61,880 nt of DNA from Mesobacillus maritimus (GTDB taxonomy: Bacteria; Bacillota; Bacilli; Bacillales; Cytobacillaceae), in contig NZ_JACWFH010000031.1 in assembly GCF_019749255.1 (NCBI RefSeq), forward strand, positions 139,032 to 200,911. Direction: 5' to 3'. A program made the translations under genes and the position numbers. How positions within the stretch are numbered: the stretch's first letter is position 1; each line of letters begins with the position of its first letter. The notes below the pieces were generated by a model, which saw only the letters and a list, made by a program, of their open reading frames with translations, was not told the origin of the DNA and ran no database searches. Below are positions 60,603 through 61,880 of this stretch, in pieces.

Positions 60603-61406
60603 GTGGGAGAAGCAATCGTAATTACATCTGGAAAAGGCGGGGTGGGTAAGACAACAACTTCAGCCAATATTGGGACAGCTTTGGCCCTTCAAGGTAAAAG
60701 AGTCTGTCTTGTTGATACGGATATAGGACTACGTAACTTAGACGTAGTGATGGGGCTCGAGAACCGGATTATCTATGATTTGGTTGATGTGATTCAAGGT
60801 AGATGCAAAATCCATCAAGCACTTGTTAAGGATAAGCGTTTTGAGGACAAGCTTTACCTCTTACCTGCTGCGCAAACGACGGATAAAACAGCCGTTGAGC
60901 CAGAGCAGATGAAAAAGCTGATTGACGATTTAAAACAAGATTATGATTATATCATTATTGATTGTCCAGCGGGGATTGAACAAGGCTATAAAAATGCCGT
61001 TGCTGGTGCTGATAAGGCGATCGTTGTAACAACACCAGAAGCATCCGCTGTTCGTGATGCAGATCGAATTATCGGTCTTCTTGAAAAAGAAGAAGGCATT
61101 GAACCACCGAAGCTCATCATCAACCGAATTCGCAGCCATATGGTTGAATCAAAAGGCATGATGGATATTGATGAAGTCACCACACATCTATCAATTGACT
61201 TAATCGGCATTGTCGCGGATGATGATGAAGTCATTAAGGCTTCAAATCACGGGCAGCCAATTGCCTTGAATCCAGACAACAAAGCATCCATCGCCTACCG
61301 CAACATTGCTCGCCGAATCCTTGGTGAATCCGTACCGTTGCAGCATTTAGATAATAAAGAAAAAGGCATGTTTACGAAGATTAAGCGTTTCTTTGGCGTT
61401 CGTTAA
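60603..61406 (+). CDS. minD: MinD, septum site-determining ATPase
   Basis: 267-residue ParA-type ATPase that brings MinC to the membrane and, in Bacillus, to the poles through DivIVA/MinJ. The deviant Walker A is SGKGGVGKTT, the Walker B DYIIIDCPAGI, and the C-terminal amphipathic membrane helix is MFTKIKRFFGVR. GTG start directly after minC, with GGAGG inside the minC end. Confidence 0.97.
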   Translation: MGEAIVITSGKGGVGKTTTSANIGTALALQGKRVCLVDTDIGLRNLDVVMGLENRIIYDLVDVIQGRCKIHQALVKDKRFEDKLYLLPAAQTTDKTAVEPEQMKKLIDDLKQDYDYIIIDCPAGIEQGYKNAVAGADKAIVVTTPEASAVRDADRIIGLLEKEEGIEPPKLIINRIRSHMVESKGMMDIDEVTTHLSIDLIGIVADDDEVIKASNHGQPIALNPDNKASIAYRNIARRILGESVPLQHLDNKEKGMFTKIKRFFGVR

Positions 61407-61433
61407 GAGTGTTATTTTATAGATTGTTATGAT

Positions 61434-61466
61434 AAAACCCCGGAGAGTTTATTTCTGGGGTTTTTT
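61434..61466 (+). terminator. Terminator after minD
   Basis: AACCCCGGAGA and TCTGGGGTT pair around a short loop, followed by a T-run. Confidence 0.87.
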
Positions 61467-61516
61467 GGTGTTTTAGATTATTTAATGTAACTGTAAACCC
61501 AGTTGCTGCTCATAGT

Positions 61517-61849
61517 AAGGTGAAGGTGAGTAGTATGGGAGCGGAGAGACCTGCTCGTTGCCCATGCTAGGTTGAAGAAGAGGAGTATGGGAACAGAGAG
61601 GTCCGCTCGATACCCATTCTAGGTTGAAGAAGAGGAGTATGGGAACAGAAAGGCCAGCTCAATACCCATACTAGGTTGAAGAAGAGTAGTATGGGAACAG
61701 AAAGGCCTGCTCAATACCCATACTAGGTTGAAGAAGAAGAGTATGGGAACAGAGAGAGCCGCTCGATGCCCATAGTCGGGTGAAGAAGAGGAGAGAGAGG
61801 TCCGCTCGATGCCCATACTGGGGTGAACAAGAGTAGTATGGGAACAGAG
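61517..61849. repeat. 52-bp tandem repeat array (array 4)
   Basis: Units start at 61517, 61569, 61621, 61673, 61725 and 61777 (52-bp period), then a partial unit after a 9-bp deletion. The unit is GGTTGAAGAAGAGgAGTATG, then GGAACAGAGAGGTCCGCTC and GATACCCATACTA. Within each unit AGTATGGG can pair with CCCATACT (8 bp). Unit ends (GGTTG, GATA, CCCA, CTA) align with array 1. It lies 3' of the minD terminator. Confidence 0.93.
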
Positions 61850-61880
61850 TATAAATGTCAATGTAATCATGTACATTTTT

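Overview
This window is chromosomal DNA of an endospore-forming Bacillaceae (Bacillus/Neobacillus-like). The evidence is the moderately AT-rich composition, strong AGGAGG-type ribosome sites with frequent TTG/GTG starts, and sporulation genes (gerM, lonB, spoVID, ysxE, spoIIB). Gene order follows the Bacillus subtilis backbone gerM-rph-ysnA-ysnB / ilv-leu-ysoA-tig-clpX-lonB-lon-ysxC-hemAXCDBL-spoVID-ysxE-valS-folC-spoIIB-maf-radC-mreBCD-minCD. Almost everything is on the + strand. I worked from sequence alone; family calls rest on motifs and recalled homologues, not on searches.

Layout. 1-340: a 53-bp tandem repeat array. 0.37-1.3 kb: a NERD-domain gene on the - strand. 1.5-4.6 kb: gerM, rph, ysnA (rdgB), ysnB. 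4.7 kb: a tRNA-Arg(TCT) with a clear sigma-A promoter. 5.3-14.8 kb: branched-chain amino acid synthesis, ilvE then a leucine-type (CTC) T-box, ilvBHC and leuABCD, with a structured palindromic repeat between leuB and leuC. 14.9-24.9 kb: protein quality control (ysoA TPR protein, trigger factor, ClpX, LonB, LonA) plus the ribosome-assembly GTPase YsxC, with 53-bp and 51-bp arrays in the gaps. 25.4 kb: a LiaI/LiaF-like membrane protein on the - strand. 26.2-32.6 kb: the heme operon hemAXCDBL. 32.9-35.5 kb: spoVID and ysxE, followed by a 63-aa membrane microprotein on the - strand and an O-antigen-ligase-like protein. 37.3-41.7 kb: a valine (GTC) T-box, valS and folC.

The main accessory region is 41.7-54.4 kb, between folC and spoIIB, where B. 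subtilis carries only comC. It holds a complete type IV pilus set: three minor pilin-like genes on the - strand and, on the + strand, an acidic membrane protein, a degenerate VanW/G5-like protein, pilB, pilT, pilC, a major pilin, a prepilin peptidase, pilM, pilN and pilO. PilT implies retractable pili. Odd points are a PilX-like minor pilin with a beta-helix-like C-terminal half, a shared LDx(D/E)FW motif near the C-termini of two adjacent unknown proteins, and long Ser/Thr/Glu/Gln-rich insertions in the exported parts.

54.5-61.4 kb returns to the backbone: spoIIB, maf, radC, the shape genes mreBCD and the division-site genes minCD, ending in a 52-bp array. Four tandem arrays of nearly equal period (51-53 bp), three of related sequence and orientation, lie 3' of gene units and are the most striking non-coding feature.
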